64,000 nucleotides of DNA, from assembly GCA_963971305.1 (NCBI GenBank), contig OZ020317.1, forward strand, positions 20,106,001 through 20,170,000, written 5' to 3'. Under the pieces are notes generated by a model. The model did no database searches and was not told where the DNA came from. It saw nothing but the letters and a program-made list of their open reading frames with translations. This document shows positions 40,101 through 44,741 of this stretch, piece by piece (the first letter of the stretch is position 1; every line of letters begins with the position of its first letter). Position numbers and translations under genes: made by a program. The DNA is from Arcuatula senhousia (lineage: Eukaryota > Mollusca > Bivalvia > Mytilida > Mytilidae).

Positions 40101-43100
40101 TATTCCAATAATAGTATTTCTTTATCTTATCTTATCTTTAACTCGAACTAACCAGAATTTTTTTCTCATTGGTTTATGGATGAATCATCTAAATAACGAA
40201 GTATGGTTTTAAAAGAAAAGTTTTAAAAATAAACATTTTTCTTTGGAATGCAAAATTAAGCAAACATAATATAAACTTGTTTTAGATTTCAACAATAAAT
40301 TTGATGAAAAATGTAGGTAAAAATGGTTGTATGTCTTAAATTTACAATAAAATATTTTTTTAAAGGGAGATAATTTTAAACTTTAAATTGAAAAAATATC
40401 GATCTCATTTCATTTTTCAAACAGTCTTTTCCAAAATTAAAATAGTCATAGTCATAATACAATATCTAATAATTTCCACAGGGATTTTCAATGGGATTAA
40501 GTAGTTAACAGAAAATTGACTGCCGAAGGCAAAATCCTTTGAAGTTCTTTTCACACCTTGTACTGGCACAGCTTGGGGGCTAATTTTGACAAGTTTATGA
40601 CCTACCTTGTTAATTATCCAAGCTAATCCCTTAAAAAATAAACATTAAGGTAATCAAGGAATCTGTGGAAGTGGCAATTTTAACATAGGAAATAAGAAAA
40701 ATACAGAGGATTGCTCGGGCAACTTACGCAAGATCGTAGGGCGACTTGACTTTGGTTTTGATGGAGAGTCAGGGCGAAGTTGGTGGCCCTAGGGCGACTT
40801 CTTCGCCCATTTCGCCCGGTAGCGTGAGCCCTGAATGGCCTTAATGGCTAGATTCTCAGGAATTTGTTACTCAGATAGACAAAATAACTCTTAGAATTTA
40901 CAATTATGAAATTTTTTAACATGGCTCATCAAGTTTGTTGCATTGCTGGTGTAAATCAAGCGCGGTGGACCTACAGGCTTAAACAGCTTGTAGTGAACCC
41001 AGATGTATACATTAACATGTATTCTGGAACTAGAAGTCATGGAGGTTAAGAAGAAAAATATTCTGAAGAAGGCATTCTGCCATGTCTGCCATACAAAATA
41101 ATGTTTTAATAAGAAATTAATTTAGTGGTGGCCCTTTAAAAAAATAAAAAATAAATTCTCACCTAATAAAAAAAGGAGCCCACCCCCTTTTCAAGTTAAG
41201 TGGTTAGTCCCAAAATGCTTACATTTTTCAGTTGATTTTCAGTTGTCTTTAATTATATATCTTTCAAAAAAAATCAAGATAAGAATACAAAAGAATTATT
41301 TGTACATCACGTTCATGTTGTTTCAGAATTTACACATATCAATATAGTCTCGAACCCAAACTCATACTACCAAGGTAGTGAGTCTGGGAAAACACCTATT
41401 GATTTTTCGTAACCACTAGGTGGCGATCGTTACACCTTTTAACCTTTACCACGTGTGTATATGACATGTTTAGCATACAAGATTCATTTTAATATGAAAT
41501 GAACCAACTTTAAAAACTCAACGTTTCATTGGTCTTCCTTGGTTTTTGACAACTGGTTCTGCAAAATCGAGAATCGGATTGGTCAAACATGTATGGTTCT
41601 GTTATCAAGAATGTCCCAATTTTTAACTCAAATAAACATAAACAATTTCCAAAACCAGGTAGACGCCCGTGATTACAATTTGACGATAAAACGATTTTTT
41701 TTATTAATTGCTAACATAACCAACTTGTGTTCAAAAATGTAAAATAGGATGTCTTATTGTAAAATAAGAAATATAATGTTATAAGAGAACAACTCGCATC
41801 AATTGGAGAAGTTATCTCGCTATTGTATTTGCATGAAATCACTGAACCATATGTACAGAATTCTGAACATAAGGTTGAGTGATTTTCGTCGAACATTATG
41901 ATAAAGCCTGAAAGTACTCCGAACGTACACATAACAAAATAGGTAATGGGACTGTCCCAGACTCTTATCATCTATTGATAAGCGTCTGGGTGATCGAGAC
42001 TAATATCAATATCAATTTCTAAGGGACACAACTCAGGATTAATTTATTTAAATTTTTTTCCCTCTGAAATATGTGCCTTCAAAATGAAATACTGGGATTT
42101 ATAACAGTTACATGCATATAAATGTAAAGTTTTTACTAAAAAATTGTTGAACAAATTTTCAACTAAGCCTAGGACCCCTCTAATACGCATATGCTTGGTT
42201 TACATTGTACAAGCCAACAATCATTACAATCTCCGACATGTTGGTGATGATTAAATTGCTTAATTTAAACATGTTTTTAAAAGAAATTAAAATTTTTAAA
42301 GAGTTGGTTCAGTGACATAATGCCATTAAAGGTAATTAATCAGGTTGAGGATTGGTTAAAAGTACAAATAAACAAGAAGTTTTACTTTTAATTTTTGAAA
42401 GAAACAAAGAATATTGGTGACATTTTATCGTGATTTTAACAAGGCAACTTTAACTTTCTATGTGACATTGTCACAAAACTGTAAAGTTATGATGAGCCAT
42501 TGGCGTGTCATTTGCCAAAAATTTTTCAGCAAACAATAGGGATTCCAATGGGAACTTATTGTGCACCTTTGTTTGCTGATTTGTCTCTACATTCATATGA
42601 AGCAGACTTCTTACAATCTCTTCTAGACAAAAAAGATCGTAGACTAGCTCTCTCTTTTAACCTCACGTTCCGTTATATGATGTCCTTTCACTAAACAATT
42701 CTCAATTTTGTGACTTTCTACATCTCATATATCCTCAGGAACTTGAGATAAAGGACACAACAAATTCTGCTTCATATCTAGATCTTCATCTCTAAATTGA
42801 CTCTCAAGGAAGCCTTTCAACAAAGCTCTATGACATTACAGTCATGGAAATTAGCACAGGACCGACAGCCCGAGGCCTGTAAAAACTCATTCGGTCTGGT
42901 GTTTTTGTGCCTTTGACAGGTCCGAATGTCCGGCAGTATTTTAAATATTATGCGTTATCGGACCTCTATATTTTTTTTGGTCCTGTGAATCTTGGCCAAT
43001 TATCAGACCGAATGTCCTGACCGAAAAAAATACTAATTTCCTTGACTGTGACAAATGAGACGACTTCAACTTTCCATTTTGTGTAGCAACATTCCGTCCC

Positions 43101-44727
43101 CTCCTGCTTATGGAGTCTCCATAACACAGTTGATTTTTTACTCCCAAGCTTGTGGAAATTACATTGATTTCCTTGGCAGAGTGTGACATTTGAAACAGAA
43201 ATTGCTGACACAGGATTATATTTTTGACTTTCAAAAGGCCATAACCTCTAAAAAGGGTCATCTGACATCTTCAGCCTGATGAAGACTTTTGTACAGCTCA
43301 ATTAGCGGAAGGGTTAGGCAAGCGCAGCTATTCTTTATGTCCAATAGTTTTCATACTATAGGGCACCACGGTTGCTGTCTTCAACTCAAGATATTGTATG
43401 GTACTAAGACACTGTGCACTCATAAACAAATATGGGATTTCTTTCTCTCAAATGAGTGCAAATGTTGGTTTGTCGTAGAAATTCGTTTTGTCTTCCTTTA
43501 CTGGCCTTAACACACTGAATTGGAAATTAGCAACACGACAGGTGTGCTATAGCAGGCAGGAACCGCTTACTCTTCTGAGGACCTGAGTGTAATCTTGTTA
43601 CCACTTGGGTTCATGTTGTTGATTTCCGTTCTGTTTTTCTTCATGCTGTTCTTGTTCCTGTTTACCAGTTTTGACATTGCCCTTTTGACACTTGAATTGG
43701 TGCCTCTTTGCTTGCTTCATGCATGTTTAATATTGTTTCTTACCTCACAGTTTGTAAGAGCAGTCTGTGGCAAAAAATTTTCAGCTACTAGCCCCAACCA
43801 TGAAATTCTTATGTTTTTGTAAAAATTTACTATACATGCTACAAATGAACATGTTCAAACAAAAATTTGCAAAATTTTCATGTGCCCGAATGAATTTTTA
43901 CAAGACACTGGCTTTGGACTAGTGGCTAACATGGCTAAAGGCCACTTGTTAAAGGCGCAGACTGTAAGAGAAGTACTTCTCACTGTGGAGTTACACAAAA
44001 AACAGACATCAAAGGATGTTAATATTAACAAATAATGCCCTGTGGTTACCGTTTTGAACCTCATATGAAACTTAAAAGGTTTGTTGTCATGGGGAAATTT
44101 CACTTTCCAGAACAACTGATTGGTCCACTTCACCTGGTAAAGTGAGCCTTGCATTTGAATTGGTCATAAAACGCTCCCTTTGGAAGCGATAATGGTAGAA
44201 ATGTCAATATTTTAGTTGTACTATGAGCTGAATTTTCCTTCAACGTCCGGTTTAGCACGCGCTTTTTTCCCGAACTTTTGGCGTCTTTCTAACCTTTTTA
44301 TCTTTGAAAATTTTAGACGTCATTAAACGCTCAAGTAACCCACAAGAAAAGCTAGTTTGTTTTTATTTTCGAATCCCAAATAATTAAATTAATTGAAACT
44401 TCCGGAGCGTAACAGGTTTTAACTTCCTCATATAAGTTTTTGAAGCAATGTTTTATCGGAAGTATAGCCTTCCTTGAGATGGAGATGGAGGAGAGATATA
44501 TATTTTTTACTTTAATTACAGGCCAGTGACAGAGTGACTCTGTGAGTACCCTATATGTTCCACTGTAATTTTAAGTACAATTCTAAATAGAACCTACTGT
44601 ACTTTAGGTGAATGACTCCATGGTACATAAGGAAGCCTGAAACCATAAATATTGCAATAATTTTGGCATTTTCAATGTTTAAATAATAAGTTATTTCGTG
44701 TGTTGTTGTGGTTCGCTGCTCGGCCAT
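6919..44727 (-). CDS. CASD1: CASD1, N-acetylneuraminate (7)9-O-acetyltransferase, complete gene of 20 coding exons
   Basis: Golgi enzyme family that transfers acetyl from acetyl-CoA to sialic acid hydroxyls. Twenty exons (listed separately) were joined by eye: all introns are GT-AG, every phase is consistent, and the coding total is 2388 nt, giving 795 residues against about 797 in human CASD1. Residues 1-43 hold a short cytoplasmic tail and a signal-anchor helix. Residues ~45-305 are the luminal SGNH/GDSL hydrolase-like domain, with block [10 protein letters not shown] (Ser100), the block around ITGSATWSIK (~170-179) and the DGLH motif (Asp277, His280), matching the human triad Ser94/Asp270/His273. 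A paired-Cys segment (NDGTCCR) precedes the first helix of the multi-pass acyltransferase domain (~315-795), which contains [15 protein letters not shown], the [16 protein letters not shown] region and the C-terminal [10 protein letters not shown] block. No frameshift or missing catalytic residue was seen. Human CASD1 has 18 exons, so two extra introns are likely. Whether the substrate in this animal is sialic acid is inferred from the family. Confidence 0.96.
7283..7472. mobile_element. MITE, GTGGTTTCATTATTATTCG family
   Basis: GTGGTTTCATTATTATTCGT and GGGTATCAATTTT at the left are mirrored by AAAATCGGTACCCATG and AATGAATCCACAGTA at the right. Related copies lie at 12708-12917 and 45172-45356, with fragments near 19630 and 21080. 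Confidence 0.65.
7772..7895. mobile_element. Foldback element with CG-rich tip
   Basis: Arms of ~52 bp (TCGATGATTATGGAATTTCT at the outer left) are mirrored exactly enough to pair, around a loop CGCTCGGCAAGCCTCGCC. Confidence 0.7.
8640..8732 (-). CDS. CASD1: CASD1 exon 19 (residues 682-712)
   Basis: Encodes [20 protein letters not shown] and [11 protein letters not shown], matching human ILAFILIRNIPGYARSVYSS and [11 protein letters not shown]. Acceptor TTTTCAG, donor GTAAGT. Confidence 0.96.
8733..9685. other. CASD1 intron 18
   Basis: Contains the family G element at 9108-9493. The remaining sequence is AT-rich with nothing I can name. Confidence 0.5.
9108..9493 (+). mobile_element. Family G element (TATACCCC ends)
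   Basis: The left end CAGTATACCCCTGCTACCCC is followed by two ~135-bp monomers (AACAGGAAATAGATATCGG, then ACTTATATACCAAATTTCAA and TGCTGAGAAAACTGTTAC). The tail is GGACAGACGGAAGGACGG, then ATGCCCCC paired with GGGGGTATAATA. Other copies lie at 51270 and 60842. Confidence 0.7.
9686..9763 (-). CDS. CASD1: CASD1 exon 18 (residues 656-681)
   Basis: Encodes [20 protein letters not shown], with the CKNKxECN motif shared with human CKNKAECNELHP. Acceptor TTGCAG, donor GTAAGT, 26 codons. Confidence 0.94.
9871..10160 (+). pseudogene. Decayed retroelement 3' region in CASD1 intron 17
   Basis: Carries TTTGAAATGCCTGTACCAAG and TCAGGATCATTG...GTTCAGTAATTTTGTTATTAC, shared with 33500-33655. It resembles what I remember as the 3' untranslated region of mollusc reverse-transcriptase elements. 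The 122-codon frame on the opposite strand is a shadow. Confidence 0.45.
10325..10465 (-). CDS. CASD1: CASD1 exon 17 (residues 609-655)
   Basis: Two membrane segments, [17 protein letters not shown] and [13 protein letters not shown], separated by a polar loop with ENLFSKW. Human has VVFHGMLFAFIYLALQK. Acceptor TTTTCCAG, donor GTAAGT, 47 codons. Confidence 0.93.
10808..10912 (-). CDS. CASD1: CASD1 exon 16 (residues 574-608)
   Basis: Encodes [20 protein letters not shown] and [12 protein letters not shown], matching human FEKIFSLWPLSKCFEL and YEWWFRWRLDRY. Acceptor TATTTTAG, donor GTAAGT, 35 codons. Confidence 0.95.
11134..12174. mobile_element. 1041-bp Tc1/mariner-like non-autonomous element
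   Basis: CCGTATTTTGCCGTGTATAG at the left is mirrored by GCATTATACACGGCAAAATA near the right end, and TA dinucleotides flank both ends. It has no transposase ORF. The TA target and terminal repeats suggest Tc1/mariner or a similar superfamily (inference). Confidence 0.65.
12708..12917. mobile_element. MITE, TACTGTGGTTTCATT family
   Basis: TACTGTGGTTTCATTTTTAT and GGGGTATCAATTTTCGTG at the left are mirrored by AAAATTGATACCCAC and AATGAATCCACAGTA at the right. The best-preserved member of this family in the window. Confidence 0.75.
12930..13230 (+). repeat. Dispersed repeat D, forward copy
   Basis: Shares CAAGAAGAGGGTCTTCCATT, AACAGCGAGCAGTGACCGCT and GTGTCGCGTACACTTATTCC with an inverted copy at 53836-54120. 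A fragment of the same repeat occurs near 48381. Possibly a retroelement tail. Function unknown. Confidence 0.6.
13344..13423 (-). CDS. CASD1: CASD1 exon 15 (residues 547-573)
   Basis: Encodes [19 protein letters not shown] and then ITLFYMSE, a membrane segment equivalent to human LLLKLGFLLLFICFLAYSQ. Acceptor TTTATTACAG, donor GTAAGA. An exact 18-bp copy of part of this exon lies just upstream of its acceptor. Confidence 0.88.
13792..13948 (-). CDS. CASD1: CASD1 exon 14 (residues 495-547)
   Basis: Encodes [39 protein letters not shown] and TMAIWPRV, two membrane segments matching the human VLFRLNFLVVVLC and [16 protein letters not shown] region. Acceptor TTTTACAG, donor GTAGGT. Confidence 0.96.
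16217..18100. mobile_element. Inverted-repeat unit interrupted by a family B element
   Basis: The left arm (~16310-16405: TTATAGCCAATCAAATGTTC, CAAGCTGAACAGG, CATCAAGGTACTTGGGAGT) recurs inverted at ~17930-18010. Between the arms lies the family B element 16509-17648. The outer boundaries are approximate. Confidence 0.5.
16509..17648 (+). mobile_element. Family B element
   Basis: The left end is AAAAAGCTTTGCCGAGCGCA, with a short deletion of the ATACGACCGCAA motif. The core consists of GTATCCGCTATTTGACAAGA and TTGGCCCCTTTTGGCCCC monomers, then ACAGCAATAGGCCAACTAAG and CAATCCCATTCATCCTTATA modules. The tail is GACAACGACGACAACGATGA, then CATCATACCATTATAC and TTTTTTGCGGTCGTATAAAA. Confidence 0.85.
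18138..18257 (-). CDS. CASD1: CASD1 exon 13 (residues 455-494)
   Basis: Encodes [20 protein letters not shown] and then [15 protein letters not shown], matching human PVYMHIRVLVAAYLFQTGYG and HFSYFWIKGDFGIYR. It forms part of the conserved acyltransferase membrane core. Acceptor TTTTTTCAG, donor GTAAGA. Confidence 0.96.
18258..19129. other. CASD1 intron 12 with a stem-loop next to the exon 12 donor
   Basis: 18985-19108 is an inverted repeat with a perfect 18-bp core (AATAACAAAAATATGATC and its complement) and partly matched flanks. It begins 21 nt downstream, in the transcript, of the exon 12 donor. The rest of the intron shows nothing recognisable. Confidence 0.55.
19130..19219 (-). CDS. 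CASD1: CASD1 exon 12 (residues 425-454)
   Basis: Encodes [19 protein letters not shown] and then LTGASK, nearly identical to human [19 protein letters not shown]. Acceptor TTTTAG, donor GTAAGA, 30 codons exactly. Confidence 0.96.
19220..19855. other. CASD1 intron 11: MITE fragment and poly(C) tract
   Basis: Contains a partial GTGGTTT-type MITE (~19630-19745) and a run of 16 C at 19797-19812. Nothing else was recognised. Confidence 0.45.
19856..20076 (-). CDS. CASD1: CASD1 exon 11 (residues 351-424)
   Basis: A cytoplasmic linker rich in Lys/Glu, then [20 protein letters not shown] and [10 protein letters not shown], matching human KLGLIMAYFYMCDRANLFMKENKFYTH. Acceptor ATTACAG, donor GTTTGT, 73 codons plus two bases. 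Somewhat GC-richer than its surroundings. Confidence 0.95.
20180..20465. mobile_element. 286-bp CAGGGTTGC MITE with 6-bp target duplication
   Basis: The ends are CAGGGTTGC and GCAACCCTG, flanked on both sides by CTTAAA. The interior repeats AAATTCAAGG and TTTTCCAGG on both strands. A right-end fragment of the same family is at 47216-47312. hAT-like termini, but the duplication read is 6 bp rather than 8. Confidence 0.72.
20637..20707 (-). CDS. CASD1: CASD1 exon 10 (residues 327-350)
   Basis: Encodes [18 protein letters not shown]: the end of the helix begun in exon 9 followed by a basic stop-transfer stretch. Acceptor TTTTCCAG, donor GTAATT. Sequence match to human is weak, but phase and hydrophobicity fit. 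Confidence 0.86.
20708..21299. other. CASD1 intron 9 with family H relic
   Basis: 20775-20960 is a decayed monomer (AAAAGTCAAAAATGGTCGGA, AACAGGAAGTATTTGTGTGA, TGCTGAGAAAACTGTTG) related to family G. 21113-21260 has CG-richer partial inverted repeats (CGTCAAGTGTCACGCAACTT). No gene. Confidence 0.5.
21300..21415 (-). CDS. CASD1: CASD1 exon 9 (residues 289-327, CC motif and start of a helix)
   Basis: Encodes [18 protein letters not shown] and then [12 protein letters not shown]. Human has ILMNVYCN, DGSCC and a helix at the same place. This is the junction between the luminal and membrane domains. Acceptor ATACAG, donor GTAGGT. Confidence 0.93.
21416..24396. other. CASD1 intron 8
   Basis: The main content is a 1.3-kb CAG-terminal element (22401-23708) and a short retroelement fragment (24240-24360, reverse orientation: CAGAGGTACCAATGGGGCAT). 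21416-22400 shows nothing recognisable. Confidence 0.5.
22401..23708. mobile_element. 1308-bp hAT-like non-autonomous element with 7-bp target duplication
   Basis: The ends CAGTGATTTTTCTAG and CTGGAAAAAACCCTG form an imperfect terminal inverted repeat, and the flanks are ACAAGAT on both sides. The left interior has CGTCACTTTCGTCATTGGCG. No transposase ORF. Confidence 0.65.
24397..24514 (-). CDS. CASD1: CASD1 exon 8 (residues 250-288, catalytic Asp/His)
   Basis: Encodes a variable stretch and then [20 protein letters not shown] supplies Asp277 and His280 of the SGNH triad (human LDGLHLPE). Acceptor TTTACCAG, donor GTAAGG, ends in phase 0. Confidence 0.95.
24515..25674. other. CASD1 intron 7 with family H relic
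   Basis: 24548-24745 is a decayed family H/G monomer (TCGAAGTCAAAAATAGCCAG, AACAGGAAGTAGGTGAG). It lies 34 nt upstream, in the transcript, of the exon 8 acceptor. The remainder, to 25674, shows nothing recognisable. Confidence 0.5.
25675..25765 (-). CDS. CASD1: CASD1 exon 7 (residues 219-249)
   Basis: Encodes [20 protein letters not shown] and then [11 protein letters not shown], matching human DPVYEDLLSENRKMITNEKI. Acceptor CTCTTTAG, donor GTATGT. A family A element begins 34 nt beyond the acceptor. Confidence 0.94.
25800..27237 (+). mobile_element. Family A element (~500-bp monomer subfamily)
   Basis: The family A left end AACAAGAGGCTCCCAGGAGC begins 34 nt from the exon 7 acceptor. The core contains repeated CAAAATTTGCAAAAAATCCA, GGGCAATAACTCCTACATGG and AGCGGCCATGTTTTACGACC. 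The tail is GACGGACGACGGACGGACGC, then a TGACCC-TTC-GGGTAA hairpin with one broken pair, then GTGAGCTAAAAA. The small open frames inside are repeats, not genes. Confidence 0.87.
27914..27991 (-). CDS. CASD1: CASD1 exon 6 (residues 193-219)
   Basis: Encodes [14 protein letters not shown] and then EIIWMLQ, matching human NITSIAPLLEKL and VYWVLQ. Acceptor TTTGTTTCAG, donor GTAGGT. The final G starts the Asp codon finished by exon 7. Confidence 0.92.
28179..30154 (+). mobile_element. Family A element with 502-bp tandem monomers
   Basis: The same ends as the 25800 copy, with one additional ~500-bp unit: blocks at 28721 and 29223 repeat at exactly 502 bp with very few changes. The tail has a long ACGGACGACGG microsatellite and an intact TGACCC-TTC-GGGTCA hairpin. 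It is nearly identical to the 25800 copy, so amplification is recent. Confidence 0.88.
30149..31185 (+). mobile_element. Family B element abutting a family A element
   Basis: The left end TAAAAAGCTTCGCCGAGCGC shares its TAAAAA with the end of the preceding element. ATGATACGACTGCAAC follows. The core monomers are GTATCCGCTATTTGACAAGA and GGCCCCTAATTATGTAATAG. The tail is GACGACAACGACAATGACGA and ATTATACGTCTGCAATG, then TTTTTGCGGTCATATAAAAA. Confidence 0.86.
31520..31571 (-). CDS. CASD1: CASD1 exon 5 (residues 176-193)
   Basis: A short 52-nt exon encoding [17 protein letters not shown], matching human WSIKIHNGSSEAL. The acceptor has a long T tract ending CAG. The donor is GTATTT, weaker than its neighbours. 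Confidence 0.92.
31706..32458. mobile_element. CTGTAAAYGTACTTATTTTC MITE with TA target
   Basis: CTGTAAATGTACTTATTTTC is mirrored by GAAAATAAGTACGTTTACAG, with TA on each outer side. The subterminal parts repeat TTTCGCGGGTACTTATTTTC. Non-coding and Tc1/mariner-like by target. Confidence 0.75.
32736..32826 (-). pseudogene. Degenerate duplicate fragments of CASD1 exon 4 and its donor
   Basis: 32736-32772 (GGTTCATTC...TTGTACACA..AGAACA) resembles exon 4 at 32998-33037. 32785-32826 (CTTTTAAACATTGATCTTAC then TGTAGAACTGCTGGC) resembles the intron/donor at 32932-32973. Interpreted as an old local tandem duplication. The frame is broken. Confidence 0.55.
32958..33068 (-). CDS. CASD1: CASD1 exon 4 (residues 139-175)
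   Basis: Starts [13 protein letters not shown], matching human DFLWHPEVNGSM, and ends IITGSAT just before the conserved WSIK. Acceptor TTTGTAG, donor GTAAGA, 37 codons exactly. Degenerate copies of its donor side lie downstream in the transcript at 32736-32826. Confidence 0.94.
33500..33655 (+). pseudogene. Decayed retroelement 3' region in CASD1 intron 3
   Basis: Shares TTTGAAATGCCTGTAACAAG and GATTTTGTTATTACCTTA with 9871-10160 in the same orientation. It ends about 15 bp from the exon 3 donor. The rest of intron 3 shows nothing. Confidence 0.4.
33671..33857 (-). CDS. CASD1: CASD1 exon 3 (residues 76-138, catalytic Ser)
   Basis: Contains [18 protein letters not shown], the SGNH block I with the nucleophile Ser100. 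The acceptor CAG completes an Asn codon split with exon 2. Donor GTAAGT, phase 0. Confidence 0.95.
33858..35678. other. CASD1 intron 2
   Basis: 33880-34310 holds two tandem family H relics (CAGAGTCAAAAATGGCCAGA, AAACAGGAAGTAGGTGAG). 34560-34700 repeats GTTAGTGGGAGA. 35018-35050 is G/C-run rich. 35279-35324 is a 46-bp palindrome (TGACCAGGTTGAGAT...TCTCACACTGGTCA), and a foldback lies at 35483-35614. Confidence 0.5.
35483..35614. mobile_element. Foldback element with CG-rich tip
   Basis: Arms of ~58 bp: CTTGGAAAACC and GATCTTTCACTCGTGATAGA at the left are mirrored by TCTATCACTCGTGAAAGATC and GGTCTTTTCCAAG at the right. The loop is TTCTGCTGCGCTCC. Confidence 0.72.
35679..35775 (-). CDS. CASD1: CASD1 exon 2 (residues 44-76)
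   Basis: Encodes [13 protein letters not shown] and then [11 protein letters not shown], closely matching human NDSCEYLLSSGRF and WQPHSCMMHKY. Donor GTAAGT. The acceptor TATTTTTTAG is only 10 nt from the end of a family A element, so any branch point must lie inside repeat DNA. Confidence 0.93.
35786..37297 (+). mobile_element. Family A element abutting the exon 2 acceptor
   Basis: The left end AACAAGAGGCTCCCAGGAGC starts 10 nt beyond exon 2. The core is about seven ~157-bp monomers with GAGCTTAATGAGCTGAACAT and GGGGCTGTAACCCCTATAAG. The tail is ACGACGACAGACGACAGACG, then AATAGCTCAC, a TGGACC-TTC-GGTCCA hairpin and GTGAGCTAAAAA. Confidence 0.9.
37811..37982. mobile_element. Foldback element with CG-rich tip
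   Basis: Arms of ~70 bp: GAAATAATTCATG, TTTAACCATGGGTGCCCATT and ATTTTCGTG at the left are mirrored at the right. The loop is rich in CTCGCTCCGCTGCTTACGCT. Confidence 0.75.
38975..39180 (+). other. GC-rich island of unknown origin with a short ORF
   Basis: About 200 bp far richer in G+C than its surroundings, with CCCAGTGGTGGAAGACGGGC and GGGGCTTTCCCCTAGTCGCG. A frame from 38950 reads through it as 62 residues ending [14 protein letters not shown]. It may be a fragment of a retroelement or of a captured exon. I do not recognise it. Confidence 0.4.
39427..40143 (+). pseudogene. 3' end of a non-LTR retrotransposon, decayed
   Basis: A 152-codon frame (39427-39885) contains [15 protein letters not shown], reminiscent of the (V/I)EDEFHFLLxCP motif near the C terminus of many mollusc LINE reverse-transcriptase proteins, preceded by a Cys-containing stretch. 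The sequence ends in a (TTATC)n short repeat near 40120-40137, as LINE 3' ends often do. A conserved gene is unlikely. Confidence 0.5.
41345..42002. mobile_element. 658-bp element with 9-bp target duplication and hairpins at both ends
   Basis: The ends TAGTCTCGA and TCGAGACTA are flanked by exact ATATCAATA copies (41336-41344, 42003-42011). Just inside each end is a ~35-nt hairpin: left CCCAAACTC/GAGTCTGGG with ACTACC/GGTAGT, right CCCAGAC/GTCTGGG with CTTATCA/TGATAAG. The open frames inside overlap on both strands and look non-coding. A 9-bp duplication would fit Mutator-like elements (inference). Confidence 0.75.
42839..43048. mobile_element. 210-bp MITE inserted in the reverse-transcriptase relic
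   Basis: CAGTCATGGAAATTAG at the left is mirrored by CTAATTTCCTTGACTG at the right (15 of 16). The interior carries inverted CATTCGGTCTG/CAGACCGAATG. The flanks TGACATTA and TGACAAAT may be a decayed 8-bp duplication. It splits the relic's reading at a conserved Tyr-Asp position. Confidence 0.68.
43228..43365 (+). repeat. Solitary family A monomer
   Basis: One diverged 157-bp-type monomer (GGCCATAACCTCTAAAAAGG, CCTGATGAAGACTTTTGTAC, CCAATAGTTTTCATACTATA) without either family A end. It lies inside the reverse-transcriptase relic. Confidence 0.6.
44598..44727 (-). CDS. CASD1: CASD1 exon 1 (residues 1-43, start codon)
   Basis: Begins [17 protein letters not shown], aligning with the human stretch around REINHYF, and ends at K-Y plus one base of a Ser codon. 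The ATG has G at -3 and G at +4, a strong context. The helix around [15 protein letters not shown] is the N-terminal signal anchor. The donor GTAGGT was chosen over a later GTTCTA because it fits the phase of exon 2. Confidence 0.9.
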
Positions 44728-44741
44728 TTCATCTTCAACAT
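44691..44741 (-). promoter_or_regulatory. Short upstream ORF overlapping the CASD1 start
   Basis: An ATG 14 nt upstream of the CASD1 ATG opens a 16-codon reading frame in a different frame that ends in TAA inside exon 1. A second ATG in that frame has A at -3. If the transcript begins upstream of 44741, this overlapping ORF could reduce CASD1 initiation. No clear TATA box was seen and the transcription start is unknown. Confidence 0.4.

Larger units (their letters stand above)
38941..40833. mobile_element. CAGGGCTCA element with AATGGC target duplication
   Basis: Left end CAGGGCTCA and right end TGAGCCCTG, each flanked by AATGGC (38935-38940, 40834-40839). The interior includes repeated GGGAGAAGTG blocks near the left, GGGCGAAG/CTTCGCCC blocks near the right, a GC-rich island and a LINE-like relic. 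No transposase frame was recognised, so it appears to be a composite non-autonomous element. Confidence 0.6.
42490..43700 (+). pseudogene. Broken reverse-transcriptase relic (Penelope-like or related), interrupted twice
   Basis: Encodes [20 protein letters not shown] with [11 protein letters not shown], typical of a reverse-transcriptase family abundant in molluscs. At FRY the catalytic aspartate pair is damaged by a small deletion and frameshift. Downstream, [17 protein letters not shown] and then [18 protein letters not shown] are still recognisable in other frames. A MITE (42839-43048) and a family A monomer (43228-43365) interrupt it. The family name is tentative. Confidence 0.65.
35776..44597. 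other. CASD1 intron 1 (8.8 kb)
   Basis: Contains, in order, a family A element, a CG-tipped foldback (37811-37982), a 1.9-kb CAGGGCTCA element (38941-40833), a 658-bp element with 9-bp target duplication (41345-42002) and an interrupted reverse-transcriptase relic (42490-43700). 43700-44597 shows nothing recognisable. Confidence 0.6.

Noticed and set aside
41539..41971. Overlapping frames inside the 658-bp element as a transposase
   Set aside because: They are short (67 and 86 codons), on opposite strands, and show no transposase motif.
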